Origin: RGIG8244 sp045639325
GTDB lineage: Bacteria > Verrucomicrobiota > Lentisphaeria > Victivallales > UBA1829
DNA length: 64,000 nucleotides
NCBI GenBank assembly: GCA_045639325.1
Contig: JAZUCU010000029.1
Coordinates: 1 to 64,000, forward strand
Direction: 5' to 3'
Position 1 is the stretch's first letter. Each line of letters begins with the position of its first letter. Under the pieces are notes generated by a model. That model saw only the letters and a program-made list of their open reading frames with translations, did no database searches and was not told where the DNA came from. The position numbers were made by a program, and so were the translations under genes. Below are positions 45,329-53,998 of the stretch, piece by piece.

Positions 45329-47278
45329 ATGCTGAACATTGAAAAAATACCCGGTAAGCCGTTTTTTGTTTCCATCGTGTCAATCTGCAATCGGACACCA
45401 GAGGAAGCCGCATTAGAGATCGAAGAACTGCATCGCCTTTCCGGATTGGAATATTTCGCTGTCTCTTTCCCTTTGCAGCCTCAAGGGAAAGAACCGCTGA
45501 AAAAGGCGGAAAACTGTGCTGCAATTTTCCGTTCCCTGCAATGTGCACGGAAAAAACGGAAAATAAAAGTCGGAATACTCGTTCAGCAAACAATCGGACA
45601 CGGTGCCACATGGAATCCTTGTTATGACCGGGATTTGGATTGGCAGCGCATGATTCGTAATACCGGTGAGACATCCATCCGGTTTTGTCCTCTTGATTCG
45701 AACTTCCAGAGATACATAACAACTGCAATCAGACTTGTGACGGCAGAAAAACCGGATTTCCTGATTATAGATGATGATTGCCGGCTGTCATTTCTTCCTG
45801 CGTCCCGTAAGGTGGAATGTTTCTGTCCTTTGCATACCGCATATTTCAATCAGAGAAATGGAACAAATTATACCCCGGATGGTCTGCGGGATGCTATTAA
45901 TCAGGCGAAAGAACACGATCCTCTGCAGTTGCAGTTTGTAAAGAGTGGCATGGAAACAATTTCGAATTTCGCTCGAATACTCCGGAATGCCGCGGACTCC
46001 GTTTTTCCGGGAATTCCGATGATGTTGTGCAGTTGTCATACGGAGGCCGGATGGAGCGGAATATGGGCAGAAGAACTGGCTGCCCCGGGACAGCCGCCTG
46101 TTCTGCGAATCGGGGATGGATCCTATTTAGAGGGTGCTCCGCGTGATATTGTGTTCCGTCAGACTGATATTGCCAATCAGAAACTTTATTCTCCGGATAC
46201 AACCATCTTGCTTGATGAGGCAGATACCTGTCCGCATTCCAGATACAGTAAATCAGTTCGGACCATGCATTTGCACATTGTTACCGGACTTCTGAACGGA
46301 TTGGATGGGGCAAAACTCTGGATTACGGATACCATGCATCCGAATCCGGCTTTCACGAAACCGTATGCTGCAATTCTGAAAAATAACATGGGGTTATACC
46401 GCAAATTACACCGGATTATGAAACAGTTTGTGCGGCGTGGTCCGCTGGTGGAATTGCCGTCATTGGAACATGCACCGTTTCCCGCTTTTCCTCAAATGTC
46501 ACCTGCATTCGGCGGTTGGGTGGAAGGATATCTTGCCTTATTCGGTTTGCCATTCCGTTGGGGAAAAACGGGTGAATCCGGTGTGCATTTGATCGCGGGG
46601 GAAATGCCGGATTGGTTTTCCGATGCGGAACTGGAGCGAATTCTTTCCGAACCAACTCTACTCGATGCGGATGCTGCCCGGAGGCTTCTGCTTCGGGGAT
46701 ATGGCGCAAAAATCGGTTTAACGGCAGTCGATGAACTGACGATTGAATCCTCGTTTGAAGTTATGAAAAATGGTACTGTTTTGCGAAAATTCAGAGGTCC
46801 GTACAGTCATTTAAAAATTCTGCCTGGAGCGGAAATCCTGTCCATGTTGAAAAGGAATCCGTATTATGCCTCGCCGGAACTTTCCGATGTGGCTCCCGGG
46901 GTGATCCGATTTGGAAAAATTATTATTACCGCCTGGAGCGTAAAGCCGAATAACAGAATTGATATGCATCCCGACCGTCGGGATTTGTTGCTGCAGCTGC
47001 TTTCTGATTTGGATGCAGTTCCTGCCCGTTTTGTTTCTGATGCGGATGCCGGATTCTGGTTTGGTGATATTGAAAATGGTCGCCTGATGGCAGCTGTCAA
47101 TTATTCGTATGATCCGCTCGATGAATGTATATTTGAGCTCAAAGAGTTACCCGCGCAACTTGAATTACTGCAAAATAACGGATCATGGGTAAGTATTCCG
47201 TTTACGGTTTCTGAAAATCGTATTACGGTTCCTGTCCGTTTGGAATGTGCAGAATTTATAATCCTCAGACTGACCTGA
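45329..47278 (+). CDS. Unrecognised glycosidase-like protein, paralogue B
   Basis: 649 residues, no signal peptide. It shares the layout and short motifs of the protein encoded at 37343-39316: LVQQTIGHG (about 93-101) for QATLGH, DFLIIDDDCRLSF for VWIDDDLRL, a cysteine pair FCPLH, and a C-terminal LLDADAARRLLLRGYG segment. Overall similarity looks low, so the duplication is old. The two copies are each the cytoplasmic glycosidase-like member of a differently oriented operon on either side of one regulator. Function unknown; hydrolysis of oligosaccharides is likely from context. Confidence 0.62.
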   Translation: MLNIEKIPGKPFFVSIVSICNRTPEEAALEIEELHRLSGLEYFAVSFPLQPQGKEPLKKAENCAAIFRSLQCARKKRKIKVGILVQQTIGHGATWNPCYDRDLDWQRMIRNTGETSIRFCPLDSNFQRYITTAIRLVTAEKPDFLIIDDDCRLSFLPASRKVECFCPLHTAYFNQRNGTNYTPDGLRDAINQAKEHDPLQLQFVKSGMETISNFARILRNAADSVFPGIPMMLCSCHTEAGWSGIWAEELAAPGQPPVLRIGDGSYLEGAPRDIVFRQTDIANQKLYSPDTTILLDEADTCPHSRYSKSVRTMHLHIVTGLLNGLDGAKLWITDTMHPNPAFTKPYAAILKNNMGLYRKLHRIMKQFVRRGPLVELPSLEHAPFPAFPQMSPAFGGWVEGYLALFGLPFRWGKTGESGVHLIAGEMPDWFSDAELERILSEPTLLDADAARRLLLRGYGAKIGLTAVDELTIESSFEVMKNGTVLRKFRGPYSHLKILPGAEILSMLKRNPYYASPELSDVAPGVIRFGKIIITAWSVKPNNRIDMHPDRRDLLLQLLSDLDAVPARFVSDADAGFWFGDIENGRLMAAVNYSYDPLDECIFELKELPAQLELLQNNGSWVSIPFTVSENRITVPVRLECAEFIILRLT

Positions 47279-47340
47279 AAAGATTTACAACGTTTTTTTA
47301 TCTCGGTGTTTCGTATGCGTGCGAAAGTATCGGTTGAATC

Positions 47341-47368
47341 TTGAATTGTTGAAAACATGTGTTATATT
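47341..47368 (+). promoter_or_regulatory. Predicted promoter of the Fic gene
   Basis: TTGAAT (47341-47346), 16 bp, TATATT (47363-47368). Start codon at 47399 after AAGGTG. Confidence 0.5.
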
Positions 47369-47398
47369 ATTCAGCAATGACTTAAAACAAGGTGTGTT

Positions 47399-48469
47399 AT
47401 GGCGGAGAATAAATACAATAATCAAATGTTTGACGAGTACATTGTTCAGGGGGATGGTTCTCGGAAACAGCGTGCGGAAAACTGGCAAATTGCCATCGGA
47501 CTGCAGGATGTTGATCGATTGCAGAACTCTGCCTACCTCTTTGATACGGCACGGCAGCACATCGAAGGTGAACTTGATATTGCGGCGGTTCAGCAGCGGA
47601 TTGAAGATTATTATCGCACGGCGGAAGGTCGGGAACTTGCGTCTCAAAGGACGGATGAAGCCGATATCGTTGCTGCGCGGATTTCTGCCGTTTTAGCAGA
47701 AAAAACATTTGCTTTTATTCCATCCAGCTGTGCTAACTTGCACAAACGTTTATTTCGCGGAGTTTTTAAGCACGCCGGAGAATACAGAACCGTAAATATT
47801 TCAAAGCGTGAATGGGTACTGGATGGCGAAAGCGTATTATATGCCCCTTATGAACTTTTGCGCGAAACGATTGAATATGATTTTACACAGGAACGGGAGT
47901 TTTCCTACAAGGGATTATCTCCTCAGGACTCGGTTAAACATATTGCAAAATTTATTTCCGGATTATGGCAGATTCATCCGTTCATGGAAGGTAATACCAG
48001 AACCACGGCTGTTTTTACGATTCTCTATTTACGTCAGTTTGGATTTTCTGTCAACAACGAGCCTTTCCGCAATCACTCCTGGTATTTCCGGAACGCGCTT
48101 GTCCGGGCGAATTATAATAACTATCAACAAAACATTGCATCAACAACGGTATTTCTGGAGAGATTTTTTGATAACTTGCTTTTTAACGGCAGGAATGAAT
48201 TGAAAAATCGTTATTGTCATATCCGCTGGAATGCGGATGCGCAATCCCAAAGTGCAATCCCAAAGTGCAAAAATTGCACTTTGGAGGAGTCTACAGTTTT
48301 ACAGCTTATAGAAAGCAAACCTCAAATTACTCAAGTGCAAATTGCAGAAAAAATCAAAAAGTCGGTGCGTACGGTAAAAAGTATTACTGTTTCTTTGCAG
48401 CAAAGAGGCTTACTGAAACGCGAAGGTGGCAAACGGAATGGCCGTTGGCTCGTTATTTCCGCAGAGTGA
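47399..48469 (+). CDS. Fic-domain protein (AMPylase-like) with N-terminal antitoxin-like helix and C-terminal winged helix
   Basis: 356 residues. Residues about 20-75 (AIGLQDVDRL...ARQHIEGELDIAAV) match the VbhA-antitoxin-like helices found at the front of self-regulated Fic proteins. The Fic core is about 100-265, with the catalytic motif H193-PFMEGNTR201, a slight variant of HxFx[DE]GNGR with Thr for the second Gly. A winged helix lies at about 300-356 (TQVQIAEKIKKSVRTVKSITVSLQQRGLLKREGG). Fic proteins transfer AMP or other nucleotide monophosphates to target hydroxyls. The gene is a stand-alone unit with its own promoter. The DNA joining the Fic and winged-helix parts holds a 13 bp tandem repeat and a perfect palindrome. 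Confidence 0.88.
   Translation: MAENKYNNQMFDEYIVQGDGSRKQRAENWQIAIGLQDVDRLQNSAYLFDTARQHIEGELDIAAVQQRIEDYYRTAEGRELASQRTDEADIVAARISAVLAEKTFAFIPSSCANLHKRLFRGVFKHAGEYRTVNISKREWVLDGESVLYAPYELLRETIEYDFTQEREFSYKGLSPQDSVKHIAKFISGLWQIHPFMEGNTRTTAVFTILYLRQFGFSVNNEPFRNHSWYFRNALVRANYNNYQQNIASTTVFLERFFDNLLFNGRNELKNRYCHIRWNADAQSQSAIPKCKNCTLEESTVLQLIESKPQITQVQIAEKIKKSVRTVKSITVSLQQRGLLKREGGKRNGRWLVISAE
48241..48284. repeat. 13 bp tandem duplication and 11 bp perfect palindrome inside the Fic gene
   Basis: GCAATCCCAAAGT occurs twice in a row (48241-48253 and 48254-48266). Overlapping it, CCAAAGTGCAA (48260-48270) and TTGCACTTTGG (48274-48284) form a perfect inverted repeat with a 3-base spacer. They encode the linker around residues 281-296. 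Loss of one 13 bp unit would shift the frame and stop translation about 20 codons later, before the winged helix. Confidence 0.9.
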
Positions 48470-48493
48470 AACGAAAAAATGCAAAGCAGTAAA

Positions 48494-48628
48494 ATGTCAA
48501 ATAAGGGAAAAATAGGAAAGTTTATTATCTTTGCCTGGCTTGGGGGTATAAATTTGCTTTTACTGTTGGTATTGGTTGATATCCTCATCGCCTGTCCGAA
48601 ATTCTGTATGTTTCTTATTTATATTTGA
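48494..48628 (+). CDS. Possible small membrane protein, perhaps frameshifted
   Basis: 44 codons, with one strong hydrophobic segment (WLGGINLLLLLVLVDILIAC). After the TGA, a -1 shift would continue the sequence with LIGISIVITESILPERFLAR and end at a TAG near 48708, giving about 70 residues, so it may be a broken gene. It follows Fic by 24 bp. A weak GAAACG-type stretch is the only upstream site. The remainder up to 48807 shows nothing else. Confidence 0.3.
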   Translation: MSNKGKIGKFIIFAWLGGINLLLLLVLVDILIACPKFCMFLIYI

Positions 48629-48807
48629 TCGGAATATCCATTGTGATTACTGAATCAATTTTGCCGGAGCGTTTTTTGGCAAGAACAATGATTTTTCTGG
48701 TAGATTAGAAAGACGCATGCAATCATAATGAAACATATAGAAGTTGTTTTCCCGAAATGGAAACCCAAATCGGAAAAACAAGTGTCTGTATGTGTTGTTT
48801 TAGGACA

Positions 48808-50685
48808 TTATTTTACTGCCCAGAGGAATACTGCGCTTCCCGGAGATTTGCAGGGATCAATATCAATTTTTCCGTCATGGATACTCCATGAAACTGAATC
48901 CGATAAACTGTCGATCAACGGCATACTTTCCGGAGCATCGAAAAACAAATGATTCGGTATTTCAGAAAAAGAATGAGCCGCAATCAATTGCATATCCGGC
49001 GTTTTCTTGTAGAACATCTGCCATCCGGTGGGCGACATGCAGCTGTCACCGATCACATGTCCCAGTTGCCAGTCTCCGCTCCGTAACACCGGCGTGGCAG
49101 ATTGATAAAATGCCAGAAATTGTTTCAATGTTTTCTGTTGTTCTTCCGAAAGTAAAGTCGGATTGCCGGAAAGAATCGGTCTTCCCAGCAATGACGCATT
49201 CAACCGGAATGAAAGGTCAACGCATGAAGTCAGAGGAACGCAAACGCCGCATTTGCTGCTGGGATTCAGCATTTGCCGATCCAGAGCTGCCATGGCTTCC
49301 GCCATATCCGGTAAATTTTCCGAAGATGTGACCATATCGGCAAGAGTCAGCCACTTTGTGGAAAAACGACCGATCCCCGGACTGTAGAATTCCAAAGAGA
49401 GTTCCGGCATTTTTTGACGCAGTTCCGCATAAAAAGCATAAACACTGTCTATATAGTCCTGTTGATTTTCCAACGGGGACTTGTTGCCGTCACATCCGCC
49501 GAGGAATACAGCTTGACAGAGAAAACGGACGTAACCGATGTGTTTTTCTTTCAATGTACAACACAATTTTTCTACAAGTTCCGTTCTTTGAGAGGCATTG
49601 CGATAATCACAAAATGCACGTCCGCCGACCTGAAGCGGGAGTCCGTTACGCGTCAGGATATCAGGATGATCCAGTTCTGCAGAGACCGTTTCGATGTCAA
49701 GTGTAACTCCGGGGATCAAACCTGCTGCTGCGATCTCTTCCAATCCTTCACTGTTCAACCCGGAATCCAGCGTATAGTAATGCAGTCCGCATGTTTTGAG
49801 AAACGACAATGCTGACGGATCGTAAGGACCGTAATAAACCGGAGAAATATCGGCTGATTGCGGCATTTTCAAACATTGCTGCAGCGTGTTGAAAAGATCA
49901 AGAATATTTCCCTTGACACAGGTGAGAACGGCAGACGGTGTTTGATAAGATGTTCCGGCAGGAAGAGTGAACATTTGTCCGCAGAACGCATAGTCCGGCA
50001 TTCCTCCCGAAAGACTCATTGCTTTTCCGGAAGAACCGAATTCCAGCATCCAGGCTCCACTGTTTTCCAGTATGACGCCCCACAGTACCCCGCAGGCGCG
50101 ATCCTCGAGTCCGGCGAATGGATAATATTGGGAGACGGGCGCAGTTCCGTTTGTTCCAAAACGCAGACTGTTGGGACGTTCCATCCCTGCGCGATCCATG
50201 GACGCTTCCTCATGATGCCAGTATTCGGTGACGCGTTCCAAAAAATATTTTCCGGAACCGTTTCCATCGGACAGGGGCGAAATCATCCCCAGCGAGAAAG
50301 ATGCAAGCTGGTCAAAATGTTGTGTTTGAGCGGTTTGATTTTCGACTTCCGTCCAAACGCGCACCCATCCGTCATGTTTTTCCACGATATGATGGAAGAA
50401 AAGGCCGTTCCCGTATTGAAAACGTGTTATGATCCTGCTGTCGACTTCTTCCTGCGATACGAATTTCAGTTCATTCAAACAGGGTGAATTTCGCATGGTG
50501 TGTGCGAATCCGCTTCCAAAGGGGGAATCGGAAAGTTTAAATTGAATCATGCTTTCCGGCGACTTGTTTTCCAGAATGATCTGATCCTGCATCGCTGATG
50601 GAATCAGGCAGAAATCAAAAATATTTTCTGATTGAAAGTAGACGAGTAAAAGATTTCCGCAGGGGAATGAACTGAAAATTTTCAT
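48808..50685 (-). CDS. GH36-like protein lacking the usual catalytic aspartates
   Basis: 625 residues, no signal peptide. The GH36 alpha-galactosidase layout is followed throughout: N-terminal beta-supersandwich (1-270), barrel (280-530; PGVTLDIETVSAELDHPDIL for the GH36 WFEPEMV...HPDW region, 326-344) and C-terminal beta domain (LSGNPTLLSEEQQKTLKQFLAFYQ at 505-528). At the nucleophile strand the family has YIKxDxN, but here it is YVRFLCQ (385-391), with Leu389 for Asp. At the acid/base site the family has WTSDxTD, here VTSSENL (452-458). It is probably inactive as a classical galactosidase, or uses a different mechanism. It is transcribed alone from 50729-50757. Confidence 0.75.
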   Translation of the reverse strand: MKIFSSFPCGNLLLVYFQSENIFDFCLIPSAMQDQIILENKSPESMIQFKLSDSPFGSGFAHTMRNSPCLNELKFVSQEEVDSRIITRFQYGNGLFFHHIVEKHDGWVRVWTEVENQTAQTQHFDQLASFSLGMISPLSDGNGSGKYFLERVTEYWHHEEASMDRAGMERPNSLRFGTNGTAPVSQYYPFAGLEDRACGVLWGVILENSGAWMLEFGSSGKAMSLSGGMPDYAFCGQMFTLPAGTSYQTPSAVLTCVKGNILDLFNTLQQCLKMPQSADISPVYYGPYDPSALSFLKTCGLHYYTLDSGLNSEGLEEIAAAGLIPGVTLDIETVSAELDHPDILTRNGLPLQVGGRAFCDYRNASQRTELVEKLCCTLKEKHIGYVRFLCQAVFLGGCDGNKSPLENQQDYIDSVYAFYAELRQKMPELSLEFYSPGIGRFSTKWLTLADMVTSSENLPDMAEAMAALDRQMLNPSSKCGVCVPLTSCVDLSFRLNASLLGRPILSGNPTLLSEEQQKTLKQFLAFYQSATPVLRSGDWQLGHVIGDSCMSPTGWQMFYKKTPDMQLIAAHSFSEIPNHLFFDAPESMPLIDSLSDSVSWSIHDGKIDIDPCKSPGSAVFLWAVK

Positions 50686-50728
50686 GGCAGCCTCACAAGG
50701 TTCGTGTAGTCAACTGTTGTTCGAGCTT

Positions 50729-50757
50729 AATATACAACATTGCTATGGATTTTTCAA
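50729..50757 (-). promoter_or_regulatory. Predicted promoter of the GH36-like gene
   Basis: Minus strand TTGAAA (50752-50757), 17 bp, TATATT (50729-50734), 44 bp before the start codon. Confidence 0.5.
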
Positions 50758-51027
50758 TATTGTTCTTATAAAAAGCAATAAAATATGTAGAAAAACAGTA
50801 AGACGGAATTACATATCTGCTTATTCAGAATATTATCTTATATGGAATAAAACGTTGATGAGGATTTTTTTAATGACAGCTCGCTTTTTTTACTCCACCC
50901 TCCATTCTGAAACGCTTTTTGAACTTAAAAACTCAGAATTTGGCTGTGAAATCAAATTCTGAAAACCGCTTCAAATACGAAAGAGAATATTCAGATGAAT
51001 GTGGAAAGGTTATTGTGGAAACCGCTT

Positions 51028-51056
51028 GGCGACAGGAGAAATCTGCCGCCTTTTTT
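51028..51056 (+). terminator. Orphan terminator-like hairpin on the plus strand
   Basis: GGCG-A-CAG (51028-51035) pairs with CTG-C-CGCC (51043-51050), 7-base loop, one mismatch, then six T. No plus-strand gene precedes it within 500 bp, so a small transcript may end here. Confidence 0.5.
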
Positions 51057-51063
51057 ATTCCTC

Positions 51064-51104
51064 TTATATTTGTGTTAGCTTAAAAAAATATTACACAAAT
51101 ATAA
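51064..51104. repeat. 12 bp perfect inverted repeat
   Basis: TTATATTTGTGT (51064-51075) and ACACAAATATAA (51093-51104), 17-base spacer. It overlaps the T-tract region of the leftward terminator, so it may be a second stem of transcript ends or an operator. Confidence 0.6.
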
Positions 51105-51148
51105 AAAACAACTTTGCGGGACATCCTCACGAATGTTCATGCAAAGTT
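51103..51148 (-). terminator. Terminator of the seven-gene fucosidase operon
   Basis: Minus-strand stem AACTTTGC (51141-51148) with GCAAAGTT (51110-51117), an inner ACAT/ATGT pairing, then six T (51103-51108). It begins 14 bp after the last stop codon at 51162. Confidence 0.65.
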
Positions 51149-51161
51149 GCGTATATTACAA

Positions 51162-52463
51162 TTACAACACCGCACCGTTTTTCTTTAATTCCGCGCGGAC
51201 AAGGCATCCATCCACATCACACGGATTCATGCCGTTTTTAACTGCCAATGCTGCGCCCATACCGGCAGCTTGTCCAATGGAACACATGGAGGGCATAATC
51301 CGGATACTGCTGTGCAGCGTATGATCCACTGACAACGCACGGCAGCCAATCAACAAGTTACAACAATCTTTGGCAGTAAGAGCCCCGTAACGGATTTCAT
51401 ACCAATCGTTTTTGTCGATCTTAATACTTGTGTCGGTTCCATTGTTACCGTGGATGTCCACCGGATAATTGCATTTTGCAATGCCGTCCGGATATTTTGA
51501 ACGGTTGATGAAGTCGTCTTTTGTCTGATAGACCTGTCCGATGATCCGGCGACTTTCCCGGATGCCTACCACACAGGCAATGGAGCGGATCGTTGCATTG
51601 GCGAATCCGGGAACATCTTTCCGCAGAAACGCAATAATCTGGCGCATCTGACGGCGTCCTTCGATTTCCGCATCGGAAAGATCCTGTGCATTTACCCCGC
51701 TTTTTTTGATGATACGGGTCGTATTGAAATGCAGCACATCCGTATCAACCGCCGTAAAGAATAACACATTATCCCGGGGGCAATCGATCTCGCCCCGCGC
51801 TTTTGCTTCCGCATAAAGCTGATTGATGGTTTTACGATCCGGAATATTTTTTATATCGATTCCGCCCAGTTTGAAACAGGTGGTCATAGGCTGGCACAAT
51901 CCATCATCGTCACCGAATTCAAATTTACAACCGGCAAGAACCGCCAGGTCTCCGTCACCGGTACAGTCAATGAATGTCTTACTTTCAATGGCGGAAAGTC
52001 CGGATTTTGACTGGAACACAGCGTATTTGATGCTGTCACCATCCATAATGACATCGGACAAAGTATGGTGATACAGGATCTTTGCGCCGGATTCCAATAC
52101 CAGGTCTTCCATACCGAGCATGGCAAATTCTTTGGAAACGAGAGTCATACCGTATCCATGATCGTAAGGGATCCGTTCGGCTTCGTTGGGCGTGAGATAT
52201 TTCTGCATGGCTTTGCACCAGTCAACAAAAACCGGTCTGTCCAGAGAAAGTCCGGCAACATGGTTATACATGAACGGATTGACTTCTCCATGGAATGCCA
52301 TTCCACCCATACAGCCATAACGTTCAACCAGCATCGTTTTTGCACCCTGACGAGCAGCCATGACTGCGGCACCGAGTCCACCGGGACCGCCGCCGACGAC
52401 CAGAACATCCACGGATGCGATCACTGGGATATCCTGCATTTTTTTATAATTGATGTTTTTCAT
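51162..52463 (-). CDS. FAD-dependent oxidoreductase of the fucosidase operon
   Basis: 433 residues. Rossmann motif VVGGGPGGLGAAVMAARQGAKTMLVE (about 22-47) and the CMGGMAF loop match the PF12831 FAD_oxidored family. FIDCTGDGDLAVLAGC (about 165-180) is the second FAD-binding element. Mid-protein there is a long insert, and the C-terminus has IGCRALSVDHTLHSSIRIMPSMCSIGQAAGMGAALA, the family's closing FAD loop. Cytoplasmic. It is the last gene of the seven-gene operon, 2 bp after the MGH1-like gene, and probably oxidises a sugar or sugar acid released by its partners. Confidence 0.85.
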   Translation of the reverse strand: MKNINYKKMQDIPVIASVDVLVVGGGPGGLGAAVMAARQGAKTMLVERYGCMGGMAFHGEVNPFMYNHVAGLSLDRPVFVDWCKAMQKYLTPNEAERIPYDHGYGMTLVSKEFAMLGMEDLVLESGAKILYHHTLSDVIMDGDSIKYAVFQSKSGLSAIESKTFIDCTGDGDLAVLAGCKFEFGDDDGLCQPMTTCFKLGGIDIKNIPDRKTINQLYAEAKARGEIDCPRDNVLFFTAVDTDVLHFNTTRIIKKSGVNAQDLSDAEIEGRRQMRQIIAFLRKDVPGFANATIRSIACVVGIRESRRIIGQVYQTKDDFINRSKYPDGIAKCNYPVDIHGNNGTDTSIKIDKNDWYEIRYGALTAKDCCNLLIGCRALSVDHTLHSSIRIMPSMCSIGQAAGMGAALAVKNGMNPCDVDGCLVRAELKKNGAVL

Positions 52464-52465
52464 TT

Positions 52466-53992
52466 TTAACTCTTGATTTTGAATTGATTTATACCTTTCT
52501 TCACGGCAAAAACCTCTCCATTGACCGTAATAGTGAATTCGCCGTTGGAAACGATCTGAAGCATTCCGTTTTCAAACAAAAGATCTGCAGTGATCTCACC
52601 GAATGTATAATTGCGGATACCGATTTGCCCTTTCACATCTTCCGGAATATCCCAAAGGATATGTTTACGAATGGCATCGGTGATACGTACGCCTATGACA
52701 TTTTCCATATAAAGAGAAATGGGGCCAAGCGCGGACCATCCGCAGAAATCCTTGCGTACATCGCAGTTGGGGCGTGCGCAGGAGTGGGAAGGCGCATAAG
52801 AATTCGGAGCATAACATTCCCAAATCGTATGCGGTTCATAATCCCGGTAGGTCTTATACATGTGATCTACGATGGTAGCGGAAAGTTCCGAAGCCAGTTT
52901 GATCATGCCATATTTTTCCAATGCCTTAATGGTCATATAGGCAGTCGGGAGCCACATGGCACCGCGCCAGTAAAGACCATTTTCCGCATGAAAATCGGGG
53001 TCATCACGGGAAAGCGTGACACAGGGGAGCATGCCGCCCAGCTTCTGCGGATCCGTCAGATAGACCGCCATACGTTCCGCCTGTTCCGGCGTGGCAATTT
53101 CAGCCAACATGATCCAGTAGGAAGCGGGAGTCATGACCTTGACAAATTCTCCGGTATCAGCGACGATATCGTAATAAAAACCATCTTCTTCATCCCAGTA
53201 GTATTTGCGGGCCATCTCTTTGAGATGCTCATATTTTTCCTGCCAGCAATTCGCAAGTTGTTCTTCGCCGAGAAGTTTTGCCAATCGGACAATATACAAT
53301 GCACTCAATGCCTGTTGCGCAATGGCATCCACCCAGAGAATGTGTTTGTTGTCGGGACGATTGACTGTTGTCGGCGCAAATTTTCTGCCGCGAGGGGTAT
53401 TATCCATGCCGGAACGCCCGCCTTCCCAGAAATAACCGTGGTCATGTTTCACCCAACATGTAATGGCACGGATCATGGGCGGATGAGTTCCGTATTCTTT
53501 CAAGTTTTCCAGATAATCAAAATGCTTCTGAAGGTATTGTTTTTCCAACAGGACATATTTCACCCGGGCGAGATCTCCGCTCATGAGGAGATTTTCATAT
53601 TCCGTCCAGGCGAATAACGGCGGGTTGTCGGCAATATGAATTCCGAATTGCAAACCTTCCGGCACATCGGGATGCGGAAGTTTCGGGCAAACGGCACCTT
53701 CATACAGAATGGAATAAAAATTCTGGAGTGATTCCACGCCGGGAAAACGGTTTTGTGCATATTTGCAGTAAAGCGCCATGAAACAGGTATCCCATATCCA
53801 GATGTCATACGGAGATGCCGCCTCATCCATGTAAGGAGTCTGGGGCAAACCGGGAACATCTTTGATATGGTCGTGCGCCAGTTCCCATGCCTTCCAATAA
53901 AGCTCCAGATATTCCGGATGTTCTTCATAGACCGGCACAGGGACCTGACTTTTCCATTCTGTTGCCGGATTAAAATTTTTGACGATGCTCAT
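52466..53992 (-). CDS. MGH1/GH63-like (alpha/alpha)6 glycoside hydrolase
   Basis: 508 residues, no signal peptide. The (alpha/alpha)6 toroid has the family markers WIWDTCFMAL (about 65-74), GGRSGMDNTPR with D197 as the likely general acid, WVDAIAQQALSALYIVRLA, and YWRGAMWLPTAYMTIKALEKYG. HTIWECYAP near residue 400 supplies a candidate base Glu. The family covers GH37/GH63-like inverting alpha-glycosidases (trehalase, mannosylglycerate and related). It starts 6 bp after the esterase gene. Substrate unknown. Confidence 0.85.
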   Translation of the reverse strand: MSIVKNFNPATEWKSQVPVPVYEEHPEYLELYWKAWELAHDHIKDVPGLPQTPYMDEAASPYDIWIWDTCFMALYCKYAQNRFPGVESLQNFYSILYEGAVCPKLPHPDVPEGLQFGIHIADNPPLFAWTEYENLLMSGDLARVKYVLLEKQYLQKHFDYLENLKEYGTHPPMIRAITCWVKHDHGYFWEGGRSGMDNTPRGRKFAPTTVNRPDNKHILWVDAIAQQALSALYIVRLAKLLGEEQLANCWQEKYEHLKEMARKYYWDEEDGFYYDIVADTGEFVKVMTPASYWIMLAEIATPEQAERMAVYLTDPQKLGGMLPCVTLSRDDPDFHAENGLYWRGAMWLPTAYMTIKALEKYGMIKLASELSATIVDHMYKTYRDYEPHTIWECYAPNSYAPSHSCARPNCDVRKDFCGWSALGPISLYMENVIGVRITDAIRKHILWDIPEDVKGQIGIRNYTFGEITADLLFENGMLQIVSNGEFTITVNGEVFAVKKGINQFKIKS

Positions 53993-53998
53993 CGCTTA

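Larger units (their letters stand above)
50686..51161. other. 476 bp intergenic region with several hairpins, no gene called
   Basis: Contains the promoter at 50729-50757, a 9 bp inverted repeat CAGAATTTG-N10-CAAATTCTG (50934-50961), a terminator-like hairpin on the plus strand (51028-51056), a 12 bp inverted repeat at 51064-51104 and the terminator of the leftward operon (51103-51148). A 92-codon plus-strand frame at 50684-50962 has no coding features. Confidence 0.5.

Noticed and set aside
48728..48952. 74-codon plus-strand frame
   Set aside because: Mostly overlaps the 3-prime end of the GH36-like gene in antisense; no coding signal.
50684..50962. 92-codon plus-strand frame in the 476 bp gap
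   Set aside because: Atypical composition, no ribosome binding site, and it runs over the promoter of the GH36-like gene.
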